Shown in pieces: positions 40,905 to 41,644 of a DNA stretch of 41,644 nucleotides. Both the position numbers and the translations under genes were made by a program. Each line of letters starts with the position of its first letter. The stretch's first letter is position 1. A model generated the notes under the pieces. It made no database searches. It was not told where the DNA came from and saw only the letters and a program-made list of their open reading frames with translations. The stretch comes from Clostridia bacterium (lineage in GTDB: Bacteria; Bacillota; Clostridia; Oscillospirales; CAG-272), in contig JAFVZL010000016.1 in assembly GCA_017508195.1 (NCBI GenBank), forward strand, positions 1-41,644. The letters run 5' to 3'.

Positions 40905-41324
40905 ATGAAAAAGCTTATATCTATACTCTTGATTTTATCCCTTGCGCTCTCGCTCTCCGCTTGCAAGGCGCCCGAGCCGAAGGATATAAGCTGTGAGGAA
41001 ATTATAGCGGCTTACGAGGATGCAGGATACTCCGTTTTATACCACGGTCACGAGAACGATACAGTTTATAACGATCTCGGTCAGTACTGTTCCTTTGAGA
41101 TTCGCGATCCCGATAACGAGGATAACTATATGTACGTTCATCGATACTTCGACGTAGAGGATGCCAAAAAGGCAAGCGAGGAAGAGCGGTTTAACCCGAT
41201 CCTCTGGCTTTTCTTCGGAATATTCGGTGAATGGCGCTGGCTTCATACGGGAAGATACGGTGATCTTACCTATTCAACCTTTGATAGGAAAATGATCGAG
41301 CCCCTCGAAGAGCTTATGAAATAA
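40905..41324 (+). CDS. Small lipoprotein of unknown function (3)
   Basis: 139 residues. Lipobox LSAC after a typical signal peptide. The short mature domain begins APEPKDISCEEIIAAYEDAGYSVLYHG and shares the EEI..AYEDAGY style of small Clostridial lipoproteins. A hydrophobic patch WLFFGIFGEW lies near residue 105. The ATG is one base after the stop of the previous gene, with GAGGGGAAG upstream, so translation is probably coupled. The function is unknown. Confidence 0.83.
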   Translation: MKKLISILLILSLALSLSACKAPEPKDISCEEIIAAYEDAGYSVLYHGHENDTVYNDLGQYCSFEIRDPDNEDNYMYVHRYFDVEDAKKASEEERFNPILWLFFGIFGEWRWLHTGRYGDLTYSTFDRKMIEPLEELMK

Positions 41325-41448
41325 CTATATCGTTTTTGTCGATTCGAGAGGGACTCGAATAAAAGCATAACGAAGTGAACTTGCCGCATAAACGGAAATA
41401 ATTATTGTCATTATCACGCTTTTTGTAAAAAAATCCAACTAAAAAAAG

Positions 41449-41486
41449 AAAAGGTCTGTCTTGAACTTTGTCAAGACAGACCTTTT
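41449..41486. terminator. Terminator of the lipoprotein operon
   Basis: A 16-bp perfect stem (AAAAGGTCTGTCTTGA 41449-41464 with its complement 41471-41486) has a 6-nt loop, A-run left and T-run right. Confidence 0.92.
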
Positions 41487-41495
41487 TTCAAATAA

Positions 41496-41644
41496 TGAAA
41501 TCCCGCGACCTTCAGTCGCGCGAAGAAATCTTCACTGCGTTCAGAAGAAATCCGCCTTCAGCGGAAGAAGTCGAAAACTTTGTTTTCGGTTAGAATTAAA
41601 TCCACCCACCGCCGCAGCGATTTCATCCGAGCCTTGGCGAGGAT
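41496..41644. repeat. Hairpin array with GAAATC spacers, cut by window end
   Basis: The hairpins are CGCGAC-CTTCA-GTCGCG (41504-41520), a TTC/GAA unit (41531-41546), CCGC-CTTCA-GCGG (41552-41564) and CGAAAAC-TTT-GTTTTCG (41572-41588). The joining segments GAAATC, AAGAAATC and TTAAATCC match the array at 10584. The last 28 bases (41617-41644) are the inverted counterpart of 10630-10657 with one mismatch. It follows directly after an operon terminator. The array continues beyond the window. Confidence 0.85.

Overview
The window looks like chromosome from an uncultured gut-type Bacillota (Clostridia, possibly Oscillospirales or Christensenellales; this is an inference). The evidence is: strong GGAGG-type ribosome sites, very regular sigma-A promoters (TTGACA or TTGCAT, 17 bp, TAAAAT or TATAAT, often with TGG directly before the -10), intrinsic terminators at nearly every operon end, an L-box riboswitch, ferredoxin-fused oxidoreductases, and very large secreted proteins with Cys-rich repeats. 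The nearest relative cannot be named from sequence alone.

Layout. 1-341: a compact array of micro-hairpins separated by AGTGAAGTT/AACTTCACT spacers. 342-5787: an aldo/keto reductase with two 4Fe-4S clusters, an unrecognised 864-residue acidic coiled-coil protein, a short Noc/ParB-like protein lacking the usual N-terminal domain, and rsmG. 5946-10522: a DUF362-ferredoxin protein, mntP-uxuA (manganese efflux, mannonate dehydratase) and a double-flavodoxin protein. 10523-10972: a second and a third hairpin array. 10973-14395: a 1140-residue lipoprotein with 14 Asp/Cys-rich repeats and NlpC/P60-like domains. 14565-18893: an AraC-type regulator with a MATE exporter, then a divergent MFS transporter and nitroreductase-like protein. 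18936-23437: a lysine-riboswitch operon, dapA-dapB-ddh-lysA, which encodes the whole dehydrogenase route from aspartate semialdehyde to lysine. 23533-26561: gpsA, a CE15-like esterase and a YcxB-like membrane protein. 26735-29147: a tRNA-Leu whose 3' half is duplicated 2.3 kb downstream, bracketing a Fic protein and a winged-helix protein. 29220-41324: a glycoside-hydrolase-like protein, a 2484-residue secreted double phosphoesterase/beta-helix protein, and three lipoproteins. 41499-41644: a fourth hairpin array, cut by the window end.

How the genes work together. Lysine/DAP synthesis is one feedback-regulated unit. UxuA (glucuronate catabolism), the CE15-like esterase (glucuronoyl ester cleavage is the best-known activity) and the GH-like protein suggest use of plant glycans. 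The final block is a cell-surface or secreted cluster of unknown role.

The most unusual content is the set of hairpin arrays (at least three spacer families, with a 28-nt module shared between arrays 31 kb apart), the integrase-less tRNA-Leu island with four TTGCACTTTAA-like boxes over the fic promoter, and the two giant repeat-rich surface proteins.
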